In this document: in pieces, positions 1 through 10,180 of the stretch
Numbering within the stretch: the stretch's first letter is position 1
Layout of the letters: each line of letters begins with the position of its first letter
DNA from: Blumeriella jaapii
Taxonomy: Eukaryota; Ascomycota; Leotiomycetes; Helotiales; Drepanopezizaceae
Assembly: GCA_009599575.1 (NCBI GenBank)
Contig: VWND01000010.1
Span: 888,501 to 952,500 of the forward strand
DNA: 64,000 nucleotides
Direction: 5' to 3'
Notes under the pieces: generated by a model
Told to the model about the DNA's origin: nothing
What the model saw: only the letters and a program-made list of their open reading frames with translations
The model's database searches: none
Position numbers and translations under genes: made by a program

Positions 1-1
1 T

Positions 2-610
2 GTGCCCCTACCCAGCAATGGAAAATACAGTCAATCTGCCGTCGTCGACCAAGGTGCCAAAAAAGGAGCCGACAAGATCGGTTCAGAGCGACGCAGCGAA
101 ACGGCGGTTCTGCCTGGGGACGATACGGTCGTCCAAGCTGTGACTGCTCGCGCGGCACGCTTCCAAGGGTTCGTACCCGTGAACCACTTCGAGCCGCTGC
201 AGACAACGAAATACGGGGTCGGAGGCGAGTACCTAGGTCATTACGACCTGCTGTCTCCTGTGCAGCGGGCAGTGCGCCACGATGGCTTATCGTATAATTC
301 CTCTGAGGTCGGCACGGATCGAGTCACGACATTCTTTGCGATATTGGATGACAACTGTGGCGAGGGATGCGGCACTCGGTTCCCGAGGATCATGATCGAT
401 TGGCAACAGGAAAGTCGGGAGTTTTGCAAGTTCGTGGACTGTGATGAGAGCATGTTGACATTCAAACCGCAAGTCGGTAATGCTGTGTTCTGGAAGAACA
501 TGCGGGAGGATGGATCGATTCATGAGGATACCTTACACACGGGTCTGCCAGTGGTAAGTGGGACCAAGATAGGACTCAACATCTGGACGAGAGATGGCCA
601 GTACTCCTAG
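2..610 (+). CDS. Prolyl 4-hydroxylase-like 2OG-Fe(II) dioxygenase, 3' part
   Basis: The frame is open from the window edge to a TAG at 608-610, so the 5' end of the gene lies outside the window; the first visible codons are GTG-CCC-CTA rather than a start. About 202 residues are seen. They match the C-terminal catalytic half of the prolyl 4-hydroxylase alpha-subunit family: GGEYLGHYDLL supplies the iron-binding His80 and Asp82 (numbered from the edge), His179 in the DTLHTGLP stretch is the distal iron ligand, and Lys189 in GTKIGLNIW, ten residues later, is the expected 2-oxoglutarate carboxylate binder. The Cys pair in CGEGCGTRFPR is a family-like feature. Established family role: hydroxylation of peptidyl proline with 2-oxoglutarate and oxygen, often in the ER. 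The substrate cannot be told. No frame break is seen. Confidence 0.85.
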   Translation: MPLPSNGKYSQSAVVDQGAKKGADKIGSERRSETAVLPGDDTVVQAVTARAARFQGFVPVNHFEPLQTTKYGVGGEYLGHYDLLSPVQRAVRHDGLSYNSSEVGTDRVTTFFAILDDNCGEGCGTRFPRIMIDWQQESREFCKFVDCDESMLTFKPQVGNAVFWKNMREDGSIHEDTLHTGLPVVSGTKIGLNIWTRDGQYS

Positions 611-1210
611 GTGTGGCCTCGGAGATGTGATGTAGCTGTGGAAAAGGCCTTGGAAAGAGAGGTGATGGACGACGGGAAAACCATACTTCACCTGCCAGCG
701 TGTCGGAGACGCGCCAGGTAGGTAGGTAGGTAGGTATCTTGGGAGCTCACTTCTACCCAGAAACGCTTCGCAGCGTCTCAGGATAGAAAATGTACATCGA
801 ATACAACAACCCTGAATGCAAGACTTATGTTCAGCAACTGTGTAGCCAAAAGCGGCTGTTCTTGCGCATCTCTGTTTAACATGCGGCCCGCCTTGCTTTG
901 TTGCTTGGAGCTCGCTACGGGTCATTTATACAAATTCAATAACAGCCTGAAAAATCCGATCTGTGCTCTCTTATTGTATAACTTGTTTCCTATCTACTGT
1001 ACATCGTATCACCGAGGAAGGTCGCTTACTGTTGGTACTTTGCCACAGCATTGGTATCGGACACAGACACTTCGAAATGTGCAATAGTAGACCTTGCAAG
1101 GACACTTTTTTGCATCAGACCGTAGAATCTGAGGGTGAAAGGCAAATGTCTCACCTCGCTCTACCTGATTTTCCTTCCCAGACTTTTCTTCTCTGCATTC
1201 TTCGCCTTCC
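611..1210. other. Intergenic, convergent 3' flanks
   Basis: This 600-bp stretch separates the 3' ends of the hydroxylase gene (+) and bL27m gene (-). It holds a short GGTA tetranucleotide run near 717-736. Open frames here are short and not gene-like. No RNA gene was recognised. Confidence 0.5.
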
Positions 1211-2016
1211 TCACATTCGCCTTCCTCCAAGCCGTCCACCGATCTCTCGGCAGAAACTCCCTGACCCTAACCTTAGCCTCTCCGCCGCCCTACCAATTTC
1301 CCAGTTAGCCTCTCTGTACATATATCCTGGCCTCATCTTCAACTCCCTGCCCTCCTCGCCCTTCCTCTTTTTGAGCTTCTCCGTCCTCACTGCCATTGGC
1401 ACACCTGGGCTGCCATCCGCTTCCGCAACGAGACCCGTATCGATTTCCACAACCCTTGGAGCTGTCTCCATCTTTTCAGCAGTCATATTCACTCGCCGTC
1501 TGCGCATGCTGTTTCGAGGCAACGGAAGAACTTGGTCGCGCTCGAACACCACGCCGATGTACTGGCGCTTGGGGTGCCTTTCTGGATCTTTGTAGTACTT
1601 CACGTAGCCGTGGTGGGTGGCGTATATGGTGTGGTCGCGGCCCATGGCGCAATTGTCACCAGGAAACCAGTGCGTGCCGCGTTGGCGGAAGATGATGTTG
1701 CCTGGGATCACGTATTGCTCTATGTAAAGTCATTAACCATTGCCTATGCTTATGAGCATTAGGGATATGAAAACCAACCTCCGGATTTCTTAGCACCTAG
1801 TCTCTTCCCCGGTCCATCTTTCGCCTTGTTGACTGCTCCCTGTGCTTTGTGATGTGCCCATCTCACACCCCCCAGACTCCCGGTTCCCTTCTGCGTCCTA
1901 ATTGCCAGCTGCGCAAACGCATGGTTCAGGCAAGTTGTGTGTGATATTGTAGGTGGAGAGCGTGAAACTGAAGCCACCGTCGCCCGTATTGGAAATTGTA
2001 ATTGGGGGAGCAGCAT
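1211..2016 (-). CDS. MRP7: Mitochondrial large-subunit ribosomal protein bL27m
   Basis: Two exons on the minus strand: 2016-1779 and 1719-1211, joined by a 59-bp intron (1778-1720) with GT...AG ends. Joined length is 747 nt, giving 248 residues. The frame across the junction reads [12 protein letters not shown], then [20 protein letters not shown], which is the bL27 signature. Residues 1 to about 45 are basic and hydroxylated, as in a mitochondrial transit peptide. Met at 2016 was chosen because the transit-like segment begins there; the frame stays open to 2133, so a longer start is possible. The C-terminal half beyond the bL27 core is a charged extension, usual for fungal Mrp7-type proteins. 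bL27 sits near the peptidyl-transferase centre of the mitoribosome. The gene is divergent from uL1m, with only 141 bp between the two ATGs. Confidence 0.88.
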
Positions 2017-2157
2017 TTTGTTGTTGGTGTCTAACTTGTCGCTCGAAATGTTACAGTAACAAAGAAGTGAGCCGGGTCGGAACAACATTTCAGCGAAAAC
2101 CCATCGATCATTTCTAGCTACCGCAGACATCACTGCTCACACATCATTACCGTCAAC
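2017..2157. promoter_or_regulatory. Bidirectional promoter between two mitoribosomal protein genes
   Basis: A 141-bp segment lies between the inferred start codons of bL27m (-) and uL1m (+). Both transcripts must start within it or overlap it, so it serves as a compact divergent promoter. No single motif was recognised as the control element. Confidence 0.55.
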
Positions 2158-3177
2158 ATGGGAACTACACGCCCATGTCTGGCTCAATTGAGCAGGCTAT
2201 GTCTCTCCCCTCAACGGCCGACATTTCCAACCATTCCCGCCAGGTTTTTGAGCACCACCGTCCCTTTAGCAGCGCGCGGTCCCAATGCCATGAAGATCGA
2301 GACCAAGAAACCCGGGAAGCTGGCATTGAAATCGTCGTCGAATCCGCAGAAAAACAAGAAAAAGGGTGAGGACACAAAGAAGAAGAAGAAGACGAGATCA
2401 ACGTATAGGCAGTATGACCAGAAGGAGCTGGAGCAGTTCTCTCTATGCGATGCGATGCGGTACGACCCCTGCACTTCTACGATATCTTTGGAGTAAGGCC
2501 TAATCTGTGTGGACAGGTACATTCGGGCATTTGAAGTCGGACAGAAGCCGACTTCAGTCAAGTATGAGATGGCTCTCAAGTTCAAGTCCCTAAAGAACGG
2601 CCCTGTGATTCGGAACCGACTACGGCTTCCCCACCCTGTCAAGACCGATGTGCGTATATGCGTTATCTGTCCCAAAGACTCTAAATACGCAAAAGATGCA
2701 CTGGCTGCCGGTGCAACCCTGGTCGGAGAAGAGGAGATCTTCGATGCTGTGAAGGACGGCCGGATCGAATTCGACAGATGCATTTGCCAAACCGATTCTC
2801 TGGACAAGATGAACAAAGCTGGCCTTGGTCGGTTCCTCGGACCTAGAGGCCTGATGCCAAGTACAAAGCTGGGAACTGTTGTTAAGGATCCAGCGGCGAT
2901 GCTGAAGGATTTGATTGGCGGTGCGGAGTACAGGGAGAGGTTGGGGGTAGTGCGGATGGCGGTCGGACAGTTGGGATTCACGCCTGAGGAGGTTTCGAGG
3001 AACGTGAAAGCATTTATCGAGGCTGTGAAGAAGGATATGGCGAATTTGAGCGATAAGATTAGCAAGGAGTTGGCGGAGGTGGTCTTGAGCTCGACGAATG
3101 CTCCTGGGTTCCCGCTGAATGGGGAATTTAGGTCTTTGGATTCGGAAATCACTCCCAGAGATCTGTCTACCTCGTAG
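2158..3177 (+). CDS. MRPL1: Mitochondrial large-subunit ribosomal protein uL1m
   Basis: Two exons, 2158-2459 and 2517-3177, with a 57-bp intron (2460-2516, GTACGA...GGACAG). Joined length is 963 nt, 320 residues. The first 35 residues are Arg/Ser/Pro-rich with RFLSTTVPLAARGPN, typical of a mitochondrial presequence, followed by a Lys-rich linker near residues 50-80. The mature part shows uL1 hallmarks: RICVICPKDSKYAKDA, the GRFLGPRGLMPSTKLGTV rRNA-binding loop, and a C-terminal helix-rich segment. uL1 forms the mobile L1 stalk at the E site. The pairing with bL27m across a divergent promoter supports co-expression for mitochondrial translation. The junction codon (CG|G) restores Arg before YIRAFEVG. 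Confidence 0.9.
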
Positions 3178-3591
3178 ATTGTACAAATGTATAGATGGTG
3201 TATTATCAATTTCCTTGTGCCTTTGAGATTGTCATGGACCCTATTGAATTACACGGTGACCCACCGACTATGAGAATCATTTCCATAGCAGCAATTTCCC
3301 AGAGCCATCCCGAACACGTAAGGAATTAGTATTGCAGATAGAAGTAAATGTCTTGATTTTGATGCGACACGATGCGAAGCACGGCAGATATTGACAAGAG
3401 CGGTGTCAGGAATCATTCAGCACGTGAGATAACGAAGAGACCCTGCATTCTGTACAGTACATACCAAGCCTACCAAGTTCACGAACTTATAAACCTCGCC
3501 ATCCTGTATTCAATCTTTGCACAACCCGTCGTTTTCGGATCGTCAGTTCGTCGAGCATATTAAGAACGAAGTCTACGGCTCTTGTATCGAT
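3178..3591. other. Intergenic, COG2 upstream region
   Basis: About 410 bp between uL1m and COG2. A CACGTG hexamer lies near 3422, roughly 170 bp upstream of the COG2 start, and could be a bHLH-type site. Nothing else is supported. Confidence 0.4.
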
Positions 3592-4461
3592 ATGAGTAAA
3601 TTCTACTTCGGCAACCCTTCTTCTCCCACTTCCTCAGATGACGAATATCTCGACAACCTCCCGTACCCAGAAGCGCTCTCTCGCGCCGACTTCCTAGCCC
3701 CGAATTTCGACGCCCCCTCCTACCTTTCAACGCTCTCCGAGCGCCATCAGACGCTCGAAGACCTGCGCGCCGACCTCCGCGAAAGATCCCAGGCCCTAAG
3801 CAAAGAGCTGCTGGACCTCGTGAACGCGAATTACGAGCAGTTCCTCAGCTTGGGCACTGATTTGAAGGGCGGGGATGATAGGGTGGAGGATGTCAGACTG
3901 GGACTGCTGGGATTCAAGAGAGGGGTCGAGGAGGTGAGGAAGGGTGTGGGGATGAGGAGGGTCGAGATGGACGAGTTGATCGAGGAAAAGAGGCTGGTGG
4001 GGAAGGAGATTGCGGTCGGTAGACGACTGCTGGAGATTGATGAGCGGCTGGAGGAATTGGAGGAGAGCTTGATGGTTGAGAGTCTGGCGAGATCTGGGTC
4101 GGTGGGTGGGAATGGGCCGGAGTGGAGCGAGAGTGAAGATGAGGAGGACGAGGATGAGGATGAGGGGATGGTGGGAGGGGAGGCAAGTCTGGGGAAGTTG
4201 AGGAAGATGGTGGTGGATTGTGGGAAAATTGAGCAGCTGGTGGAGCGGGTAGGGAGGGAACATCCATTCATCGTGAGACAGCAGGAGCGGGTCTTGAGGG
4301 TCAGGAATACGATCTTGCTGGATCTGGGGACGGCGTTGAAACAGGCGGCTGGAGTTGGGGAGGGAGGCAAGACGAGACTGCTTGGGGTTCTACGACTGTA
4401 CAGAGAGCTTGGAGCAGAAAATGAGGCTGTCAGGTTGTTGAGAGATTCAACGTCACGGTAG
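3592..4461 (+). CDS. COG2: Conserved oligomeric Golgi complex subunit 2
   Basis: Single exon encoding 289 residues. Met at 3592 (MSKFYFGNPSSP) was preferred over the in-frame Met at 3517 because the conserved region begins shortly after it. The N-terminal half carries the COG2 family signature: LPYPEALSRADFLAPNFD, then LSERHQTLEDLRADLRERS and LLDLVNANYEQFLSLGTDL, which form the helical segment used for lobe A assembly. A coiled-coil region follows (about residues 115-180), then a very acidic run of Glu/Asp near residues 180-195, and a final helical part. COG2 acts in the octameric COG tether that keeps Golgi glycosyltransferases in place by retrograde vesicle capture. The length agrees with fungal COG2 proteins, which are shorter than the animal ones. 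Confidence 0.9.
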   Translation: MSKFYFGNPSSPTSSDDEYLDNLPYPEALSRADFLAPNFDAPSYLSTLSERHQTLEDLRADLRERSQALSKELLDLVNANYEQFLSLGTDLKGGDDRVEDVRLGLLGFKRGVEEVRKGVGMRRVEMDELIEEKRLVGKEIAVGRRLLEIDERLEELEESLMVESLARSGSVGGNGPEWSESEDEEDEDEDEGMVGGEASLGKLRKMVVDCGKIEQLVERVGREHPFIVRQQERVLRVRNTILLDLGTALKQAAGVGEGGKTRLLGVLRLYRELGAENEAVRLLRDSTSR

Positions 4462-4649
4462 CTTGGTGTAGACGTGTAGATGAGCCTAGGACTATTGTCG
4501 AAAGTGTTTGCGCGCTCGGGGCTCACATTCTTGCGATATAGTAGTCCTTACGCGTGTTGTGGACATATATAACACCTCGCCTCTCCCCTTCGGCCTTCGT
4601 ACTTCAAGGTTATCCTACAGTTTTCCCCCAGCATCTCGCATCACCCACT

Positions 4650-5112
4650 TCACAGCAGCCCCTTCCGCGCTAACTCCACCTTCCGTGCGGCCTCGCCGGC
4701 TTTGAAGCCGCTCTTGCTGATACACATCATCTTGCCGTCGCCCAGCTCGAACTTCTCTTCGTGCGTCGGGTGTGGGCATGGGCAGTGGTGCGGGAAGTGG
4801 ACGCAGGCCAGTGTATCCGGGCAGAGATAATTCGAGCAGCGGGCTGTGCGAGTGTCAATCATTTGCCATCGCAGATTGCACACCAATGACGCGGCACATT
4901 GCTGGTCTGTCAAGGGCGGACCAGTGGAGAGCGTCCTTACCTTGCTCGTAATTCTGCTGATACCACTTCGAATCACTGGCTACGTTCTGTGGCGCCTGTC
5001 TCTGTTGCTGCCCTTGTCCATTGAACATCTGCTCGAAAAACTGAAATTGCGCATTTGCGACGGCGAGGAAGAGGAGGGCGGCGGAGAGGAGTGAGAGGAG
5101 GATCCGTGGCAT
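4650..5112 (-). CDS. LCL2: Long chronological lifespan protein 2 (LCL2), secretory pathway
   Basis: Two exons on the minus strand, 5112-4941 and 4843-4650, with a 97-bp intron (4940-4844, GTAAGG...CGCACAG). Joined length is 366 nt, 121 residues. The start [21 protein letters not shown] is a clean signal peptide with likely cleavage before QFQFFEQMF. The mature part is small and Cys-rich: [18 protein letters not shown], then [19 protein letters not shown] and [12 protein letters not shown], which is the LCL2 family pattern. The yeast protein is linked to ER-associated degradation and chronological lifespan; the exact activity is not known. Upstream in-frame Met codons exist but would bury the signal peptide. 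It is divergent from glutamyl-tRNA synthetase. Confidence 0.88.
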
Positions 5113-5434
5113 ATTTGGATGGCGGGGTCTGCTGCGCCAGATATGAGGTTGCGAGTTACGGACAGACGGGAAAGGCAGATTCGATGCTGTAGCGGTAGAT
5201 GAGAGAATATTGTGATTTCGTTGCGAGGTGGGAGTAGACGGGTGTCGAAAGGCGGATGTGGAGTTGAAGTAGAAAGGAAGTAGAAGATGTGTCAGTGTCG
5301 ATGTTGCCAAATATCAGCTGTCACCAACCGGAGTAAAGTAGCTCCGCTGCGAAGAATAATTCTACATCAACCCCTCCATTCCCACCTCCACGAAAGCAAC
5401 ACCACCACCACCACAACCACATTCGTCCCCCAAG
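5113..5434. promoter_or_regulatory. Divergent promoter of LCL2 and GluRS
   Basis: These 322 bp separate the ATGs of LCL2 (-) and the glutamyl-tRNA synthetase gene (+). The last 60 bases before the GluRS ATG are rich in CA and CCA, like a 5' leader. No specific factor site is claimed. Confidence 0.45.
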
Positions 5435-7362
5435 ATGAAGCCGCAAGAGCTCTCGCAGCTACCAGCCAGCCTGAGAGCCCTGGACTTCAAGGCCGTCGAG
5501 CCGCATCTCGCTGCCCTGGACAAGCATCTCACGCTTAGAACCTATGTCGAGGGTTACGCGCTTAGCGAAATCGACACCGAGATCTGGATCGCCATCCGCA
5601 CAAACAGGATTGCCGCGGCCGCGTTGAAGAAGGGAAACTTGGTGCACGTAGGAAGATGGTTCAGCTATGTGGAGCAAACACACCCTGAGATCCAGCAGGA
5701 AATCAAGGCTAAGGATGAAGTCGAGAAGGCGAGGAAAGCGGCCCAGAGCAAGGCGGGTGCAAGCTATAACATGGCTTTACAGGATGTCGACAAAGGAGTG
5801 GTGACGAGGTTTCCACCAGAGCCGTCGTAAGTCTTGGTCGCGGGTAAGATGGGGCATTGTTGACTCGGCACAGCGGATACCTACACATTGGACACATCAA
5901 GGCGGCACTTCTGAACGACTACTTCGCGCACGAGCTTTACAAAGGCACACTGCTGCTACGATTCGACGACACCAATCCTTCGAAGGAGAAGCAAGAATTC
6001 CAAGATTCCATCGTGGAAGATTTGAAGCTGGTGGGCATCAAGCCAGACAAGACAAGCTACACGAGCGATCACCTCGGGGTTCTCTACGAGCATGCTATCC
6101 GCCTGATCAAGGACGGCCATGCCTACGCAGATGATACTGATCAGGAGACCATGAGAGCGGAGAGGATGGACGGAATCGCCAGCAAAAACCGAGAAAAGAG
6201 TATCGAGGACAACCTCGCAATTTTCGAGCAAATGAAGGAGGGGACCGACGTAGGCTTGAAGTATTGTATCCGTGCAAAGATGTCTGTCGACAACCCGAAC
6301 AAGGCTATGCGTGATCCTGTCATCTATCGCTGCAACGTCGACGTACCTCATCATCGGACGGGCACGACCTGGAAGATGTACCCTACGTACGACTTTGCCT
6401 GCCCGATCGTTGACTCGTTGGAAGGCGTAACCCATGCCCTGAGAACGACCGAGTACGCTGATCGCAACCCCCAATATCAATGGTTCCTCGACGCGCTGAA
6501 GCTGCGTCAAGTACACGTGTGGGATTTTGCCCGAATGAACTTCATCCGAACAGTCCTATCGAAGCGAAAGCTGACGAAGTTGGTCGATACAAAAACTGTC
6601 TGGGGCTGGGATGACCCTCGTATGCCAACTATCCGTGGTGTACGCCGACATGGCATGACTATCCCCGCTCTCCGCGATTTTATTCTGAAGCAAGGCCCGA
6701 GTCGGAACATTGTAAACATGGACTGGACCAATTTCTGGGCATCAAACAAAAAGGAGATTGATCCAGTAGCACCCCGTCACACCGGTGTCCTTGAAAAAGA
6801 TGCTGTCAAAGCCACTCTCACCAACGGGCCGGAAAAGGCATACACTGAGGTTAAGCCCAAGCATGCCAAGAATCCAGCAGTAGGAACCAAAAAGGTGGCA
6901 TTCAGCAAGCATTTGCTGCTCGACCAGGAGGACGTAAAGCTCTTCAAGCAGGATGAGGAAATTACGCTAATGGGATGGGGCAATGCTTTCGTACGGAAGA
7001 TCACTGGCTCGAACCCTATTATCGACGTGGAGCTAGAATTACATCTCGAGGGCGATTTCAAGAAAACAGACAAAAAGGTCACGTGGCTCTCGAGCGCAGG
7101 ACAAGAGCTGGTGAAGGCTGAAGTGTGGGAGTTTGATCACTTGTTTACGAAGGACAAGCTGGAGGAAGAAGACAATTGGGAGGACTTCGTCAACAAGGAT
7201 TCTGCGAGTATGGAAGTCCAAGTTTGCGACGAGAACGTCAAAGGGTTGGTAGAGAATGATATCATTCAGTTGGAACGCAAGGGATTCTTTAGGGTGGATA
7301 AGGCGGCTGGAGAGGATAGCCCGCTCGTGTTGTTTGGGATCCCTACGGGAAAGACGAAGTAG
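5435..7362 (+). CDS. GUS1: Glutamyl-tRNA synthetase, cytosolic
   Basis: Two exons, 5435-5826 and 5874-7362, with a 47-bp intron (5827-5873, GTAAGT...CACAG). Joined length is 1881 nt, 626 residues. The intron falls inside the class I signature: RFPPEPS ends exon 1 and GYLHIGHIKA opens exon 2, placing the HIGH box at residues 135-138. The KMSKS-like loop is SKRKL at 360-364. Residues 1 to about 110 form a GST-like helical domain, the part that in yeast binds the Arc1 cofactor. The C-terminal third is the beta-barrel anticodon-binding domain of the archaeal/eukaryotic GlnRS/GluRS group. It charges tRNA-Glu in the cytosol. The presence of the GST-like domain and lack of a transit peptide argue against the mitochondrial enzyme. 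Confidence 0.95.
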
Positions 7363-7951
7363 ATAGAGACGGGGTATGTAGACGAAGCAAGAATCGCTGG
7401 GCTAGCTATGTTAGATGCTACAGCAATAAGTGATTCATGACACGCCGGCACACGCTCATTAGGAGACCAATTCCCTGCATTTCTTTGCCATCTGGATGTA
7501 GTCCGTCGTCGCAATGAGAAACGATGAAAGATTCTTCATCTACACATGTTCTGATCACTCGCATGCACACGTCTAACACAGACGTCCCAACCTTACCTCT
7601 GTGCTAGCAATTTGATACCATAATCTGTCCAAGATGAACTTTCTCAGATCAACAACTCTGACTAAGTAGACCAAAGGACTGGTCTCGGCGCCGAAAGGAA
7701 GGTTAAGGCTGTTGCTGTTAAGGTTATCGTGGTTAAGGTTGTTGTTGTTACCCCTCCCTATACACCTAATTGATCCTTGGCGGCGATCATCCGCTGGTGC
7801 TCCACCAGCGAGGGCTTTCGATTTTCTGTTGTTCTTAGTTGGGCATCTATGTACGTACACATACATCCTACCGGTACCTTTCGGCCGTCTGAAGTGGGAA
7901 CTTGGGCAGATTTCAAAACTTCTCCCACAACCCCTTCGACCTTCACCTCTC
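7363..7951. other. Intergenic, MFS upstream region
   Basis: About 590 bp with a GTTAAGG/GTTGTT-rich segment near 7700-7755. The frame of the downstream transporter is open back to 7712, so a longer N-terminus cannot be ruled out. No RNA gene seen. Confidence 0.45.
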
Positions 7952-9622
7952 ATGGCGCCTCCTAGTAGCGTGAAGGGGGCCGCGAAGGAGCTGCCGGTGT
8001 CGTGGATGTCTCTCCCCAACAAACCACAGCTCTTCATCCTCGCCCTCTGCCGCCTCTCCGAGCCCCTTTCCAACACCTGTCTCCTCCCGTACCTCTACTA
8101 CCTCATCCGATCCCTCCAAACGGACGATGCGACGACCACACCAGCCTCGATCTCGCGACAAGCTGGACTGTTGGTCTCCCTCTTTGCGCTCGCGCAATTC
8201 GCGACGTCGGTGCCGTGGGCAAGCTTTGCGGACCACTATGGCAGAAAGACGACGATCATCTTTGGTTTGCTGCTGTCGATCGCGTCGAATATCGGCTTTG
8301 GCTTCTCCACGACGCTGCCGGCAGTGATGTGTTGGCGCGTGCTGGCGGGCATAGGGAATGGCAACATCGGCGTCATGCGAACCATGACGGCTGAGATTGT
8401 CGTCGAGCGAAAATACCAGAGCCGAGCGTTCTTACTCCTGCCGTTGGTTTTCAACTCGGGAGTGGTGATTGGGCTCGCGTTGGGGGGCTGTCTGGCAGAT
8501 CCGATCGTCAATCTCCCGTGGTTTTTCGGGCCATCCGGGATCTTGAACATGTCGGATGATCCGCAGGGAGTTGCGTGGATGCGCGCGTATCCTTTCGCTC
8601 TCCCAACCATCTTCAACGCGGCCGTTCTGATGGGAAGTTTGTTCCTCGCCGTCTTTCGACTGGAGGAGACCATGCCCGGTCTCGAGGCCAGAAAAGATTT
8701 TGGGATCAATGCAGGAGCTGCGATGAGAAGACTCTTCTGTCAAGTGGTCCTTGGAAGACGATCTTTAAGATACCTAGCTGTGAGCAGCGAGGATCAGAAC
8801 GATCGCGAAGGCGACCTGATGTACGTGCGTCCGCCATTGCCAGAAGCCTCGCAAGCTCGCCTGCTCGAATTCAAGACTCGCGCACCACCTCGCCCAAAAC
8901 TCTCCATGGCCGACCCGGCCATCTGGACCCGTGAAGTCCTTTTTACCATCATCTCCTTTGGCCTGCTTCCTCTGCATAACTCGGCATTCATGCAAGTTTT
9001 CCCAGTCTTCCTCTCTACGCCACCTTCAAAAGTGCCTTTTACATCAGCCATAAAATTCAACGGCGGGCTTGGTCTGCCATCTCCGACGATCGGACTGTTC
9101 CTCTCTGTGTTTGGCATCTTCGGAATCCTGATCCAGCTCTGCATCTACCCCTCCTTGCAAGCATGGCTTGGAACCCTTCGCAGCTACCGAGTTGCTCTAG
9201 CCATGTTCCCATTCGCCTACATCCTCGCTCCCTATCTCTGTTTGGTGCCAAAGTCGCACTCTGTACTTCAAGGCATCTGCATTGCCTTTATACTCTTCCT
9301 GCAGGTTACAGCCCGTACATTCAGCATCCCAAGCAGCGTGATACTGCTCACAAATTCTGCACCATCGCCACTGGCTTTGGGAGCTGTGCACGGTGTAGGA
9401 AACATGCTCAGCAGTCTCAGCCGAGCACTGGGCCCGGCACTGGGAGGCGTGATATTTGGCTGGGGTGTGGATCAGGGCGTGGTAGGCGTTGTTTGGTGGA
9501 GCTACCTGCTCGTCATCTCCGCGGCGGGATTGGCCTGGAGTTGGATGTTGAAGGAGGGTGAAAGGCCAACGATGGAGCATTTGGTGGCGGAGAGGGATCA
9601 CATTGAGATGACCGGTACTTAA
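7952..9622 (+). CDS. Major facilitator superfamily transporter (YCR023C / MFSD10-like group)
   Basis: Single exon of 556 residues from the Met at 7952 (MAPPSSVKG). The frame extends to 7712, but the stretch before 7952 is not protein-like. The predicted protein has about 12 hydrophobic segments. Motif A between TM2 and TM3 is ASFADHYGRKTTI, and a second MFS motif, CWRVLAGIGNGNIGVMRT, follows in TM4. A loop after TM5-6 with WFFGPSGILN...MRAYPFALPTIFNA is characteristic of a fungal group related to yeast YCR023C and plant zinc-induced facilitator-like carriers. A long cytosolic loop (about residues 240-320) separates the two halves. Location is probably the vacuolar or plasma membrane. The substrate is not predictable. 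A possible AATAAA poly(A) signal lies near 9638. Confidence 0.85.
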   Translation: MAPPSSVKGAAKELPVSWMSLPNKPQLFILALCRLSEPLSNTCLLPYLYYLIRSLQTDDATTTPASISRQAGLLVSLFALAQFATSVPWASFADHYGRKTTIIFGLLLSIASNIGFGFSTTLPAVMCWRVLAGIGNGNIGVMRTMTAEIVVERKYQSRAFLLLPLVFNSGVVIGLALGGCLADPIVNLPWFFGPSGILNMSDDPQGVAWMRAYPFALPTIFNAAVLMGSLFLAVFRLEETMPGLEARKDFGINAGAAMRRLFCQVVLGRRSLRYLAVSSEDQNDREGDLMYVRPPLPEASQARLLEFKTRAPPRPKLSMADPAIWTREVLFTIISFGLLPLHNSAFMQVFPVFLSTPPSKVPFTSAIKFNGGLGLPSPTIGLFLSVFGIFGILIQLCIYPSLQAWLGTLRSYRVALAMFPFAYILAPYLCLVPKSHSVLQGICIAFILFLQVTARTFSIPSSVILLTNSAPSPLALGAVHGVGNMLSSLSRALGPALGGVIFGWGVDQGVVGVVWWSYLLVISAAGLAWSWMLKEGERPTMEHLVAERDHIEMTGT

Positions 9623-9977
9623 GAAACAAGCGAGAAAAATAAAGTCGTCGCAGTAGAAAGGCGTGTTGGGAGTAGGATTAAGCGATAAGCGCTGAATAAT
9701 ATACCATAGATCTACATGGATGAATGTTTGTAGAAGCACTACCACATTGGAAAGAACCGGTACTGGCATTCACAGAATAAAGATTTATTCCAAAGTCGTG
9801 CTCAAATGTTGCTTTGCGTCCCGGGGGGGTTCAGAACCAGCACGGCCATGTTGAACAACAGAAAATGTTTAGCATATTATAAAACGCTACAAGATGGATT
9901 TATCTACACAACCATGTTGGAGGCGATAGTCGACCGTTTTCATCTGTCCCTGGCTGTTGTCTAGGGATTATTCTCGG

Positions 9978-10036
9978 CTCTGCTCTGCTCTGCTCTGCTC
10001 TGCTCTGCTCTGCTCTGCTCTGCTCTGCTCTGCTCT
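9978..10036. repeat. TGCTC pentanucleotide microsatellite
   Basis: Eleven tandem TGCTC units run from 9981 to 10035 with a partial unit on the left. Units are identical, so the array is likely recent or length-variable. On the opposite strand it reads GAGCA. Confidence 0.95.
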
Positions 10037-10084
10037 TGTTGTCAACGGACAAAGGCAACGGACCAAACAGACAATGACATTGAT

Positions 10085-10180
10085 CCAAACAAAAAAAAGA
10101 AAGAAAGAAGAAAGAAAGAAGAAAGAAAGAAGAAAGAAAGAAGAAAGAAAGAAGGAAGAAAGAAAGAAGAAAGAAAGAAG
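10085..10180. repeat. Purine-rich GAAA/GAA tandem tract
   Basis: An almost pure A/G tract in which GAAAGAAAGAA units recur about eight times with one GGAA variant. The plus strand is all purine, so triplex or H-DNA formation is possible. Confidence 0.92.

Noticed and set aside
1756..1766. TTAGGG-like hexamer as a telomere trace
   Set aside because: A single copy only; no interstitial telomere array in the window.
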